From positions 25,082 through 89,081 of the forward strand of contig URMS01000012.1 of assembly GCA_900548975.1 (NCBI GenBank): a DNA stretch of 64,000 nt, read 5' to 3'. The notes beneath the pieces are model-generated. The model saw only the letters and a program-made list of their open reading frames with translations. It searched no databases and was not told the origin of the DNA. Positions 44,116 to 52,148 of the stretch are shown one piece after another (the first letter of the stretch is position 1; each line of letters starts with the position of its first letter). Made by a program: the position numbers and the translations under genes. Source of the stretch: an uncultured Porphyromonadaceae bacterium (GTDB taxonomy: Bacteria > Bacteroidota > Bacteroidia > Bacteroidales > Muribaculaceae).

Positions 44116-45300
44116 ATGTCGAAAATAGGATCTGTCACTACTGCCCGCGGACGTAAGGCGCTCCTTCTGGGCAGCGGAGAATTAGGTAAAGAAGTTGCTA
44201 TCGAACTCCAGCGCATGGGCGTGGAAGTAGTAGCCTGCGATAAATACGCCGGCGCTCCCGCCATGCAGGTTGCCCATCGCTGCTATGTGTTCAACATGCT
44301 CGACCCCGACGAGCTCCGCAGGGTCATAGAACTCGAAAAACCCGACCACATCATCCCCGAGGTAGAGGCCATCGCCACCCCGGTGCTGGTAGAGCTTGAA
44401 AAGGAAGGCTACAACGTGACGCCCACAGCTACAGCAGCCTACCTCACCATGAACCGCGAAGGCATACGCCGCCTCGCCGCCGAGAAACTCGGTCTGCCCA
44501 CATCGCCCTACCGCTTCGCCGAGACCTACGAAGAATTCCGTGCAGCCATCGACGCCATCGGGCTGCCCGTAGTGGTAAAACCCGTGATGAGCTCGTCGGG
44601 CCACGGACAGAGCACAGTGCGCACACCCGAACAGATCGATGATGCCTGGCGCGAGGCCCAGGAAGGCGGCCGCGCAGGTGCCGGACGCGTCATTGTGGAA
44701 GGCTTCGTGGATTTCGACTACGAGATCACCCTGCTTACCGTCCGCAGCATATCGGGAACCGTGTTCTGCGAGCCCATAGGCCACATACAGGTCAACGGCG
44801 ACTACCGCGAGTCGTGGCAGCCGCAGCCCATGACCGACAAAGCTCTCGAAAACGCCCGCCATATAGCCAAGGAAGTGACCGACGCCCTCGGCGGCTACGG
44901 CATCTTCGGCGTGGAACTTTTCGTGAAGGGCGACCACGTGATTTTCAGCGAAGTATCGCCCCGTCCACACGACACCGGCATGGTAACCATGATTTCGCAG
45001 GATCTGAGCGAATTCGCACTCCACGCCCGCGCTCTGCTCGGGCTGCCGGTACCGGCCGTACGCTTCTATGGCCCGTCGGCATCGCGTGCCGTCGTAGTTG
45101 AAGGCGACACCGACACCATCGAGTTCGGCAATCTCGACAAAGTGCTCGCCGAACCCGGCACACAGATGAGGATATTCGGCAAACCCGAAATCCACGGACA
45201 CCGCCGCATGGCCGTAATACTCGGTACCGACGATACTCTCGAAGGTGCACGCGCCAAAGCCAAACGAGCTCTCGACGCGCTCGAAGTAACCGTATACTAA
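44116..45300 (+). CDS. purT: Formate-dependent phosphoribosylglycinamide formyltransferase
   Basis: A 394-residue ATP-grasp enzyme that formylates GAR with formate and ATP in purine synthesis, replacing the folate-dependent PurN reaction. The start MSKIGSVTTARGRKALLLGSGELGKEV and segments PSTAY-like TPTATAAYLTMNREGIRR, SSSGHGQS and the ATP-grasp core with EVSPRPHDTGMVT are characteristic. Length is normal (E. coli 392). It is followed by a clear intrinsic terminator. Confidence 0.97.
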   Translation: MSKIGSVTTARGRKALLLGSGELGKEVAIELQRMGVEVVACDKYAGAPAMQVAHRCYVFNMLDPDELRRVIELEKPDHIIPEVEAIATPVLVELEKEGYNVTPTATAAYLTMNREGIRRLAAEKLGLPTSPYRFAETYEEFRAAIDAIGLPVVVKPVMSSSGHGQSTVRTPEQIDDAWREAQEGGRAGAGRVIVEGFVDFDYEITLLTVRSISGTVFCEPIGHIQVNGDYRESWQPQPMTDKALENARHIAKEVTDALGGYGIFGVELFVKGDHVIFSEVSPRPHDTGMVTMISQDLSEFALHARALLGLPVPAVRFYGPSASRAVVVEGDTDTIEFGNLDKVLAEPGTQMRIFGKPEIHGHRRMAVILGTDDTLEGARAKAKRALDALEVTVY

Positions 45301-45319
45301 CACTAACTAACGAAATATT

Positions 45320-45360
45320 CCGGGCGGTGACTCAATCTTTGACGCCGCCCGGTTCTTTCT
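45320..45360 (+). terminator. Intrinsic terminator of purT
   Basis: CCGGGCGG/CCGCCCGG, a perfect 8-bp GC stem (45320-45327, 45345-45352) with a 17-base loop, followed by TTCTTTCT. Confidence 0.75.
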
Positions 45361-45370
45361 CTGCTTCCGT

Positions 45371-45877
45371 ATGAAAAATTTTCTTATCGGACTCGCGGTA
45401 TTTCTGCTTATCGCCACACTGATGTTCGGCATAGTACTGTTAGGCTACACCGATGTCGAATGGTGGATTCCGACCGGAGCGGCAGCCGTGATAGCAGTGC
45501 TTACCTTACCGGTGACACTGATTATCCGACAGAAAGGCAATCGCAAGAATGGCATCCTCACATACCTGGTGCATCTGTGCACAGCCGGTATAATAGCCTT
45601 TACCGCCATTATGGCGGGTAACCGCTATATGCCCGGCACCGACGAACACCACGAAGACGGTATCGTAGCCCGGAAATACAGCGAGGAACGGACACGGCGA
45701 GTGGGCAGGCGCCATATGGTGCGACGCACCCGCGAATACTACGTAGTGGTACAGCTGCCCGACAGCACGACGTTCGAACAGCCCGTCAGCATCGAGTACT
45801 ATAACCGTGTGCGCACCGGCGCGCGCTACGACGTCACCGTCCGCACCGGCTTTCTCGGCTGGAGAGTCGTGGAATAG
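45371..45877 (+). CDS. Three-helix membrane protein, DUF3592-like C-terminus
   Basis: A 168-residue membrane protein. Hydrophobic helices are at about 4-25, 31-52 and 64-83; the C-terminal ~75 residues (GIVARKYSEERTRRV, YYVVVQLPDSTTFEQPVS) form a soluble, Arg-rich beta-domain like those of DUF3592 proteins. No known function. It starts 11 bases after the purT terminator and ends one base before the convergent serine dehydratase gene. Confidence 0.6.
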   Translation: MKNFLIGLAVFLLIATLMFGIVLLGYTDVEWWIPTGAAAVIAVLTLPVTLIIRQKGNRKNGILTYLVHLCTAGIIAFTAIMAGNRYMPGTDEHHEDGIVARKYSEERTRRVGRRHMVRRTREYYVVVQLPDSTTFEQPVSIEYYNRVRTGARYDVTVRTGFLGWRVVE

Positions 45878-47077
45878 TTACTTTATCGCCGCCAGCCCCC
45901 CCAGAGCAGTCTCTTTGTAGAGAGAAGGTATGTCGTGGCCTGTCTGCTTCATCACCTCGACAATGCGGTCGAAAGTCACACGGTGCTGACCGTCGGAGAA
46001 AGCAGCATAGAGGTTGGCATCGAGGGCGCGTGCGGCCGCGTAGGCATTGCGCTCTATGCAGGGAATCTGCACCAGACCGCAGACTGGGTCGCATGTGAGA
46101 CCGAGATGGTGCTCCAGGCCCATTTCAGCCGAATATTCTATCTGGGCTACCGTGCCGCCGAACAGCTGCGAAGCAGCGGCAGCGGCCATGGCACATGCCA
46201 CACCAACCTCGCCCTGGCAGCCGACTTCGGCGCCGGACACCGATGCGTTCTGCTTCACTACGTTGCCGAACAGACCCGCCGTAGCGAGAGCCCGCAGTAT
46301 GCGCTTCTCGCTGAAGCCTTTCGACGTATACAGATGATAGAGCACGGCTGGAACCACCCCGCATGAGCCGCAGGTAGGCGCCGTGACGATTTTTCCGCCC
46401 GAGGCATTCTCTTCCGACACCGCAAGAGCGTAGGCATAGACAAGGCCACGGCTTTTGAGCGATTTGTTGTATCCCTCGGCATGGACGTAGTAGCTCACCG
46501 CCTTGCGCCGTACCCCGAGACCGCCGGGCAACACGCCCTCGGCCTCGATACCGCGCTCCACGGCAGCCTTCATCACGCTCCATACCTCGGCAAGATAGTC
46601 CCATATGGCACTCCCCTCGCACTCGTCGACGTACTCCCAGTAGCTCGTACCGGTTTCCTCGCAGCGCTTCATGATGTCGCTGATCTTAGTGAGCGGATAT
46701 ATGTCGGGGCCCGCACTGCGCGGCTGCCCGTCCTCCACTATATCGCCTCCGCCGACCGAATAGACTGTCCAGCTGTCAGCTTCCGCACCATCGGCGCCGT
46801 AAGCCTTGAAAGTCATGCCGTTGGTATGAAAAGGCAACACAATATCGGGCTTCCACACAATCTCGGCGGGAGCCACGGCCGTAAGGACCCCGAGAATGGC
46901 CTGGTCGGTAAGGTGACCGCGGCCCGTAGCGGCAAGAGCGCCGTAGAGAGTAACCTCGTAGCGCGCGGCACGGCCACGTGTACGCTCCACAAATATTTCA
47001 GCGGCCTTGCGCGGCCCCATGGTGTGCGAACTACTGGGCCCAAGCCCTATCTTATACAGCTGACGAAGTGACTCCAT
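45878..47077 (-). CDS. L-serine ammonia-lyase (single-chain, iron-sulfur type)
   Basis: A 399-residue cytoplasmic enzyme that converts L-serine to pyruvate and ammonia with a [4Fe-4S] cluster. The N-terminal beta-domain begins MESLRQLYKIGLGPSSSHTMGPRKA; the alpha-domain carries the conserved cysteines in APTCGSCGVVPAVLY and LTCDPVCGLVQIPC, so beta and alpha domains are fused as in SdaA/SdaB. Length is a little below the E. coli enzymes (454). It lies head-to-head with nothing regulatory that I can identify. Confidence 0.94.
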   Translation of the reverse strand: MESLRQLYKIGLGPSSSHTMGPRKAAEIFVERTRGRAARYEVTLYGALAATGRGHLTDQAILGVLTAVAPAEIVWKPDIVLPFHTNGMTFKAYGADGAEADSWTVYSVGGGDIVEDGQPRSAGPDIYPLTKISDIMKRCEETGTSYWEYVDECEGSAIWDYLAEVWSVMKAAVERGIEAEGVLPGGLGVRRKAVSYYVHAEGYNKSLKSRGLVYAYALAVSEENASGGKIVTAPTCGSCGVVPAVLYHLYTSKGFSEKRILRALATAGLFGNVVKQNASVSGAEVGCQGEVGVACAMAAAAASQLFGGTVAQIEYSAEMGLEHHLGLTCDPVCGLVQIPCIERNAYAAARALDANLYAAFSDGQHRVTFDRIVEVMKQTGHDIPSLYKETALGGLAAIK

Positions 47078-47084
47078 CTTATTT

Positions 47085-47203
47085 CAATTATGGATTAAGA
47101 ATTATGAATTACGTAAACAGGACTATGAAATGCGGAATTATGAATTACAGATGGCTCTGACAGAAATGTCCCATTCATAATTCATAATCCATAATTCATA
47201 ATT
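47085..47203. repeat. AT-rich repeats of AATTATGAATTA type
   Basis: The gap between the serine dehydratase and the MFS gene carries AATTATG(G)ATTA/AATTATGAATTA units on one side (47085-47111 and 47135-47147) and their inverted counterpart ATTCATAATTCATAAT at 47172-47203, reaching into the MFS stop codon. Imperfect inverted repeats of this kind recur in Bacteroidetes intergenic regions. Confidence 0.6.
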
Positions 47204-48823
47204 CTATTTCTTGTGTTGCGAGCCAAAGGTCTCTTTCACGTTCCATACGGCAATCGAGCCTATAAGCAGCAGGATACCGCTCACCACAAGCATGCCCACG
47301 GTGAGCGGAGCGCCGTTGGGGGCCGGCGGGAAGCAGTGCAGTATAGCGCCGCCACAGAGTGCCGCCACAATCTGAGGTATGGTGATAGTGCAGTTGAACA
47401 GGCCGAGATATGTGCCGATGTTGCCGCCGCTGAGAGCATTGGTGAGAATGGTGAAGGGCATCGACAGCATGGCCGCCCAGGCACAGCCCATCAGAGCGTA
47501 GCTAATGCCGAGCACATACTGGTTGTGGATGAAGTAGACCGACACAAAGCCGACGGCACCGATGAGAAGACTCAGCGAATATGCCAGTTTGCGGCGGCGG
47601 AAACCGGCGAGGACTATAGCCCAGAGCACGGCGGCTATGGCCTGTATGGCCAGAAGGTTGCCGTTCCAGTCGCCGGCGTCCTGATAAGCCTTGGTCGAAG
47701 GATCGAGGACGGTCTTATAGTTGAGCTCGAGTTCGTTGATGTCGGCGACAGGGGGCAGAAGAGTGGTCTGCTCGAGTACATATTCGCCGATATTGTCGTC
47801 GAGTTTGGCTATATGTGCCATCTGCAGCTGAGTCCCGGGCTCGAGGAGTGAAAGTACGGTAGCCTCGCCGTCGGGGGTGAGAGTGAGAGTGCCGTTTTCG
47901 ATCACCGGCTGACGGCCGGCGAAGAAATACTTGTCGTCGTACGATTTACCGTTGAGGGTAACACCGGTAACCTCCTGCACCGAAGGAGCGTCGAAAGCCT
48001 GAAGAGCCACGGCGTCGGTCGAATACGTCCACATATACAGGAAAGCAGCCCAGCAGAAGAACTGCACGATGCCGACGGTCCAGAACACCTTGGGAGCCTT
48101 GACAAGGAGGCGGAACATATTCTCCTTCGGGCCTTTTTCCTCTTTCCCGGTCTCGATGCCGTGGAAAGCCGCATATTCGGCCGGCGGCATTTCCTTAACC
48201 TTGGCAAAAGTATATACTACGCACAGCAGCAGGATGAAAGCGCCCAGATAGAACGCCCATGTAACTGTCGGAGGCACCTCGCCTGCCGGAGCGGTGTTGC
48301 TCAGGAACCATGCCAGCACGAAGGGTGCCACATAGCCCACCACCGAGCCGGCATTGCACAGGAACGACTGTATGGAATATGCCAGGCCTTTCTGACGCTC
48401 GTTGACCATGTCGCCCACAAGCATCTTGAAGGGCTGCATGGCCATGTTGATCGAAGTATCAAGCAGCATGAGCATTACCAGACCGAAGATAATGGCCTGC
48501 GAGATGGCCAGTCCGAGGCTACCGGCATTGGGCAGGAAACACATCACAATGATGGCTACTGCCGCGCCTATCAGCAGATAGGGAAGACGGCGCCCGAAGC
48601 GGTTCCAGGTGCGGTCGCTGGCCGAGCCTACGATAGGCTGCACTATCAGGCCCATGAGAGGCGGCAGAATCCAAAAATAACTCAGATCGTGGGGGTCGGC
48701 GCCGATGGTAGAGAATATACGGCTGACCTGCGAGCTTTGCAGCGCATACGCTATCTGTACGCCGAAGAACCCGAAGCTCAGATTCCATAGCTTCCAGAAG
48801 CTTAAATCGCGTTGGTCTTTCAT
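47204..48823 (-). CDS. MFS transporter, SLC45/GPH-like sugar carrier
   Basis: A 539-residue, twelve-helix inner-membrane transporter. The ATG at 48823 (MKDQRDLSFWKLWNLSFGFFG) is the family start; an upstream alternative lies in repeat DNA. FWKLWNLSFGFFGVQIAY, GLIVQPIVGSASDRTWNRFGRR and LSYFWILPPL match the sucrose/maltose-type MFS carriers of Bacteroidales. A ~120-residue insert between helices 6 and 7 (residues ~270-400, with TLTPDGEATVLSLLEPG) should be periplasmic. Maltose is a likely substrate given the GH13 enzyme elsewhere, but this is inference. Confidence 0.85.
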   Translation of the reverse strand: MKDQRDLSFWKLWNLSFGFFGVQIAYALQSSQVSRIFSTIGADPHDLSYFWILPPLMGLIVQPIVGSASDRTWNRFGRRLPYLLIGAAVAIIVMCFLPNAGSLGLAISQAIIFGLVMLMLLDTSINMAMQPFKMLVGDMVNERQKGLAYSIQSFLCNAGSVVGYVAPFVLAWFLSNTAPAGEVPPTVTWAFYLGAFILLLCVVYTFAKVKEMPPAEYAAFHGIETGKEEKGPKENMFRLLVKAPKVFWTVGIVQFFCWAAFLYMWTYSTDAVALQAFDAPSVQEVTGVTLNGKSYDDKYFFAGRQPVIENGTLTLTPDGEATVLSLLEPGTQLQMAHIAKLDDNIGEYVLEQTTLLPPVADINELELNYKTVLDPSTKAYQDAGDWNGNLLAIQAIAAVLWAIVLAGFRRRKLAYSLSLLIGAVGFVSVYFIHNQYVLGISYALMGCAWAAMLSMPFTILTNALSGGNIGTYLGLFNCTITIPQIVAALCGGAILHCFPPAPNGAPLTVGMLVVSGILLLIGSIAVWNVKETFGSQHKK

Positions 48824-48844
48824 GAATAAAGATATAATTTTGTT

Positions 48845-48877
48845 AGTAAGTAAGTATATATAAATCAGTAAGTAAGT
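48845..48877 (-). repeat. Paired AGTAAGTAAGT direct repeats upstream of the MFS gene
   Basis: The 11-base word AGTAAGTAAGT occurs at 48845-48855 and 48867-48877, 22 bases apart (about two helical turns), between the nfo stop and the MFS start. The spacing would suit a dimeric regulator. Confidence 0.4.
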
Positions 48878-48881
48878 CGTA

Positions 48882-49730
48882 TCATTTCCCTTCGGCGGCA
48901 CTGCGCAGCCATGCTATCTCCATCTTCCAGAGCGAAGGGTCGGGAGTCTCGAGGATGAGAGGAATGCTGTCGAGGCGCGTGTCGGCCATGAGAAGGCCGA
49001 AGAAAGGCGAGCCGAGTTCGCCGCGGCCTATGGATGCGTGGCGGTCGACACGCGAGGCCAGTGGCTTGAGAGAGTCGTTGACATGCATGCCGCGCAGATA
49101 GTCGAAGCCCACAGCGGCGTCGAACTCGCTCCATACGGCCTCGTAGGCAGCGGGGGTCGACATGTCGTAGCCGGCGGCGAAGGCATGGCAAGTGTCGATG
49201 CATACTCCCACACGGCTTTTGTCAGCCACACCGGCGATGATGCGCGCAAGCTGCGCGAAAGTATAGCCAAGGTTGGTGCCCTGCCCCGCCATATTCTCTA
49301 TCACGGCACAGACACCATCGGTACGCTCGAGAGCAAAATTGATCGACTCGGCCACAAGGTCGAGAGCCGAATCCTCGCTGAGTCCGCGCATGTGCGAACC
49401 CGGATGAAAATTGAGCCTGTCGAGACCAAGCGACGCCACACGCTCCATCTGAGAGGTAAAACTGTCGCGCGACATCCTGAGCTTACGGGCGTCAGGCGAG
49501 CACAGATTGAGCAGCAGCGAAGCATGCGGGAGAATCTGCCGAGGCGTGAAACCGTTGTCGGCGCATTCGCGACGGAAACGGTCGAGCTCGCCCTGCGGAT
49601 AGGCCGGATAGCGCCACAACTTGGGATCGACCGGGCAGAATGCAAACGCAGTCGCGCCTAAAGCCTTGGCTATAAGCGGTATTTCGCCCACATTAGGGAG
49701 ACAGTCGATGTGCGCACCGAGATACTTCAA
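48882..49730 (-). CDS. nfo: Deoxyribonuclease IV (apurinic/apyrimidinic endonuclease)
   Basis: A 282-residue zinc enzyme of base-excision repair that cuts 5' to abasic sites. Its metal ligands are recognisable: His in LPHAS, FHPGSH, Glu in VIENMA, IDTCHAFA, MHVNDS, DRHASIG and LETPDP. The family start MKYLGAHID corresponds to a TTG codon at 49730; no in-frame ATG fits better, so a TTG start is likely. A TAAATTTG box lies 23 bases upstream. The MFS gene follows 58 bases after its stop. Confidence 0.94.
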   Translation of the reverse strand: MKYLGAHIDCLPNVGEIPLIAKALGATAFAFCPVDPKLWRYPAYPQGELDRFRRECADNGFTPRQILPHASLLLNLCSPDARKLRMSRDSFTSQMERVASLGLDRLNFHPGSHMRGLSEDSALDLVAESINFALERTDGVCAVIENMAGQGTNLGYTFAQLARIIAGVADKSRVGVCIDTCHAFAAGYDMSTPAAYEAVWSEFDAAVGFDYLRGMHVNDSLKPLASRVDRHASIGRGELGSPFFGLLMADTRLDSIPLILETPDPSLWKMEIAWLRSAAEGK

Positions 49731-49752
49731 ATCACAAACAATAAATTTTCCT

Positions 49753-49760
49753 CAAATTTA
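49753..49760 (-). promoter_or_regulatory. -7 promoter box for nfo
   Basis: TAAATTTG on the minus strand, 22 bases before the TTG start at 49730. No TTTG at -33. Confidence 0.45.
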
Positions 49761-49877
49761 ACAATTTTTTTCCAACCTATGTTCGTCTGCCACTCTAAAA
49801 ATGAAAAATAGCGGTGTTAACGTGTCTTTAGGGCCGGCAGAAACTGCTTGGCGGTCGTTGTTAAGAGGGTGTTTCTG

Positions 49878-51071
49878 TCAGCGGGCGCAGAAGCGATAGC
49901 CCATACCGAGCATCAGGTTTCCGGGATTGCGGAAGCGTTCCAGACGGTAGCCGGTGCTGATGTAAAGATAGTCGGTGATAAATGTCTTGAGAGTAAACAT
50001 CTGATACCATCCACGCATATCGGGACCGCCGGGAGCATATACGCTGTGACCGATACCTATGTTGACTGCGAAAATGGGCATCTGAAGCTCGGCGCGCACA
50101 CTCAGTCCGGCCATCACACGGTGGCTGAAAGGCTGCCGATAGAATTTAGGATCGTCGGGCGATGTCCCCTCCACAAAGTAAGGGCTCAGGTTCGCGCCTT
50201 CGTCGTACTGAAGGTCAAGCGAGGCGCCCACCGAGAACATCGGATTGAAATGCCACAGGGGGTTGATATTCAATCCGGCGACACCGAAGTGGCCGGGAAT
50301 GAGACGCATCTCTGATTCAAGACCGTCGTAGCCGTAGTTGCAGTCGAAAAGATTCTTGCGCCACGCGCCGTAGGCGGTAATGTCGTACGACATATGCGCT
50401 TCGTAGTCGCTCCAGTCCATTTTGCGCACCGCGAACTGGGTGCCGGGTTTCCACACCATTCCGACTTTGCCCCACAGCACATTGACACCGGGATTGGGAT
50501 AGTCGGTATTGCCGTTGGAGAAGTGCGACAGATTGACGCCTCCGACAAGGCTGAAATGCTCGCTTAGAGCATATTCGAGCTTGAATCCCAGATCGATATA
50601 TGCGTTGACATGCGAGCCGAACCCGCTAATCGACTCATAGTCGAACGGTTCGGAGTCGCTATTCTTTTTCCATCCGGCAGAAATGCCGAAATTCCATTCA
50701 TAGTCCAAAGTCAGACGGCGCGAGAACGACGCGATACGCGAACCCTGAAGCACGTAGATATTTACCGGATTCCCGGTTACTTTCGAGCTGCTGAAACCCG
50801 TCGCCCCGATACCGATGCCCTGATAGGCATAGGGATAATAGCGGCCATAGCGGCTGCGGGGCGAAAAAGAGAACGAATACTCAGCCGACGCGCCAAAGGC
50901 GGCATCGGTACGAGCGCCGAAGCAGTTGCCGCCCTTTACAATCTTATTGGACGGAAGCACATAGGCGCCCCGTAGCGACACTTCCAGCCGATGCGACACA
51001 GCAGTCGAGTCGGCCGCATAGACCGACACTGCCGCCATCACAGCGGCTATCGCTGTCAGTAGCTTTTTCAT
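49878..51071 (-). CDS. PagL-like acyloxyacyl hydrolase / outer-membrane protein
   Basis: A 397-residue exported protein (signal MKKLLTAIAAVMAAVSVYA) with alternating aromatic strands typical of an outer-membrane beta-barrel and a C-terminal CAR ending. The SHFSNGNTDYPNPGVN segment near residue 180 is the HxS motif of PagL-type lipid A 3-O-deacylases. The distal Glu of the triad is not evident. If active it would remove acyl chains from lipid A and alter host recognition. Longer than most PagL proteins, suggesting extra strands or domains. Its start overlaps the upstream lipoprotein gene by 4 bases. Confidence 0.65.
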   Translation of the reverse strand: MKKLLTAIAAVMAAVSVYAADSTAVSHRLEVSLRGAYVLPSNKIVKGGNCFGARTDAAFGASAEYSFSFSPRSRYGRYYPYAYQGIGIGATGFSSSKVTGNPVNIYVLQGSRIASFSRRLTLDYEWNFGISAGWKKNSDSEPFDYESISGFGSHVNAYIDLGFKLEYALSEHFSLVGGVNLSHFSNGNTDYPNPGVNVLWGKVGMVWKPGTQFAVRKMDWSDYEAHMSYDITAYGAWRKNLFDCNYGYDGLESEMRLIPGHFGVAGLNINPLWHFNPMFSVGASLDLQYDEGANLSPYFVEGTSPDDPKFYRQPFSHRVMAGLSVRAELQMPIFAVNIGIGHSVYAPGGPDMRGWYQMFTLKTFITDYLYISTGYRLERFRNPGNLMLGMGYRFCAR

Positions 51072-52003
51072 AAATCTTTAATTTCCGATATAAACTTCAC
51101 CGGAACCATCAGCCGCAGCTGACACTCCACATCTTCGGGCTGCTGAGTCATGGGGTTGACAGCATGGACAGTACAATCGAGTCCCAGACATTCGTACTCG
51201 CAAAACAGAGTGACCTCAAGCGGTTTGCCGGCCGGCAGCGTTACAGCAGCAGGCATAGTCGGCACAAAACGGGTGAATATAATGGAGCGCGATGTAGTCA
51301 GAGGCGCTTCTTCTCCGGCCATCTCCCAGGCACTCGGATGCCCTATGCCGTAGCCGACAAATGAAGGAACAGGGACTGAAATACCGCTGTTCAGCACCCG
51401 ATCTGCGAATAAATCATCCGAATACCACGGCATGAAGAAGTAGTCCACAGGCATGTCTTCGATATTAGGGAACGAGAACTCCCGAGGCTCCGCCAATCCC
51501 TCGGGGAAGCGGTATGAAATCACATTTCGGGTATAATCCTTGTCGGGATAGCCCGACCATTGGTTAAGAGTGTAGTCGACATCGAGAATTTCGACACTGT
51601 ACTCGGCGGTAGGCCGGACGGTTATTTCCACCGGGATGTATTCGTATCCGTCGCATACGGTCATGCCAAGTCTGGCATCCGAATTCCCGAGATAGCTTAC
51701 AAGATTCACAACTATACCACCTGAGGTATAATGCCCGTTTAGTTCGACATAAGGCGTAACGAAAGAATACGACTCGCCTTCCATAGTGCCATGGTACATG
51801 CCCTCTTCCGACGAAAACCAAAGTTCCTCCACCGTCCAGTTTTTTCCCGAAACCCTGATACTTGCCGTGCGGCAGTCGGGGCCGAGCACATCGGTGTCGG
51901 ACTCGACTTTCAGCGGTTCGATAAAAATATCATTGTTGCAGCCCGTAAGAACGGCACCTAACACAATGATATACAAAAAAAGAAATAATCGAATGTTCTT
52001 CAT
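51068..52003 (-). CDS. Lipoprotein of unknown function
   Basis: A 311-residue predicted lipoprotein, read from the ATG at 52003 (MKNIRLFLFLYIIVLGAVLTGCNND, lipobox LTGC). The body is beta-rich (TASIRVSGKNWTVEELWF, VLGPDC) with Ig- or beta-sandwich-like strands and no motif I recognise. It overlaps the PagL-like gene by 4 bases, so the two are probably partners in the envelope. A TATATTTG box lies eight bases upstream of the start. Confidence 0.7.
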   Translation of the reverse strand: MKNIRLFLFLYIIVLGAVLTGCNNDIFIEPLKVESDTDVLGPDCRTASIRVSGKNWTVEELWFSSEEGMYHGTMEGESYSFVTPYVELNGHYTSGGIVVNLVSYLGNSDARLGMTVCDGYEYIPVEITVRPTAEYSVEILDVDYTLNQWSGYPDKDYTRNVISYRFPEGLAEPREFSFPNIEDMPVDYFFMPWYSDDLFADRVLNSGISVPVPSFVGYGIGHPSAWEMAGEEAPLTTSRSIIFTRFVPTMPAAVTLPAGKPLEVTLFCEYECLGLDCTVHAVNPMTQQPEDVECQLRLMVPVKFISEIKDL

Positions 52004-52011
52004 ATCAGATG

Positions 52012-52019
52012 CAAATATA
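52012..52019 (-). promoter_or_regulatory. -7 promoter box near the lipoprotein start
   Basis: TATATTTG on the minus strand with eight bases to the ATG at 52003, so a very short leader. No TTTG at -33. Confidence 0.45.
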
Positions 52020-52148
52020 AGCAAAAATTATATACGGTTATATTAAACATAGTCCTTTTTACGTTTGTTAATTAAATTATACATATCTTCTAAACAACCG
52101 CCATGCAATGTGGCATACTTATCCGACATAATAATAGGTACATAACAC

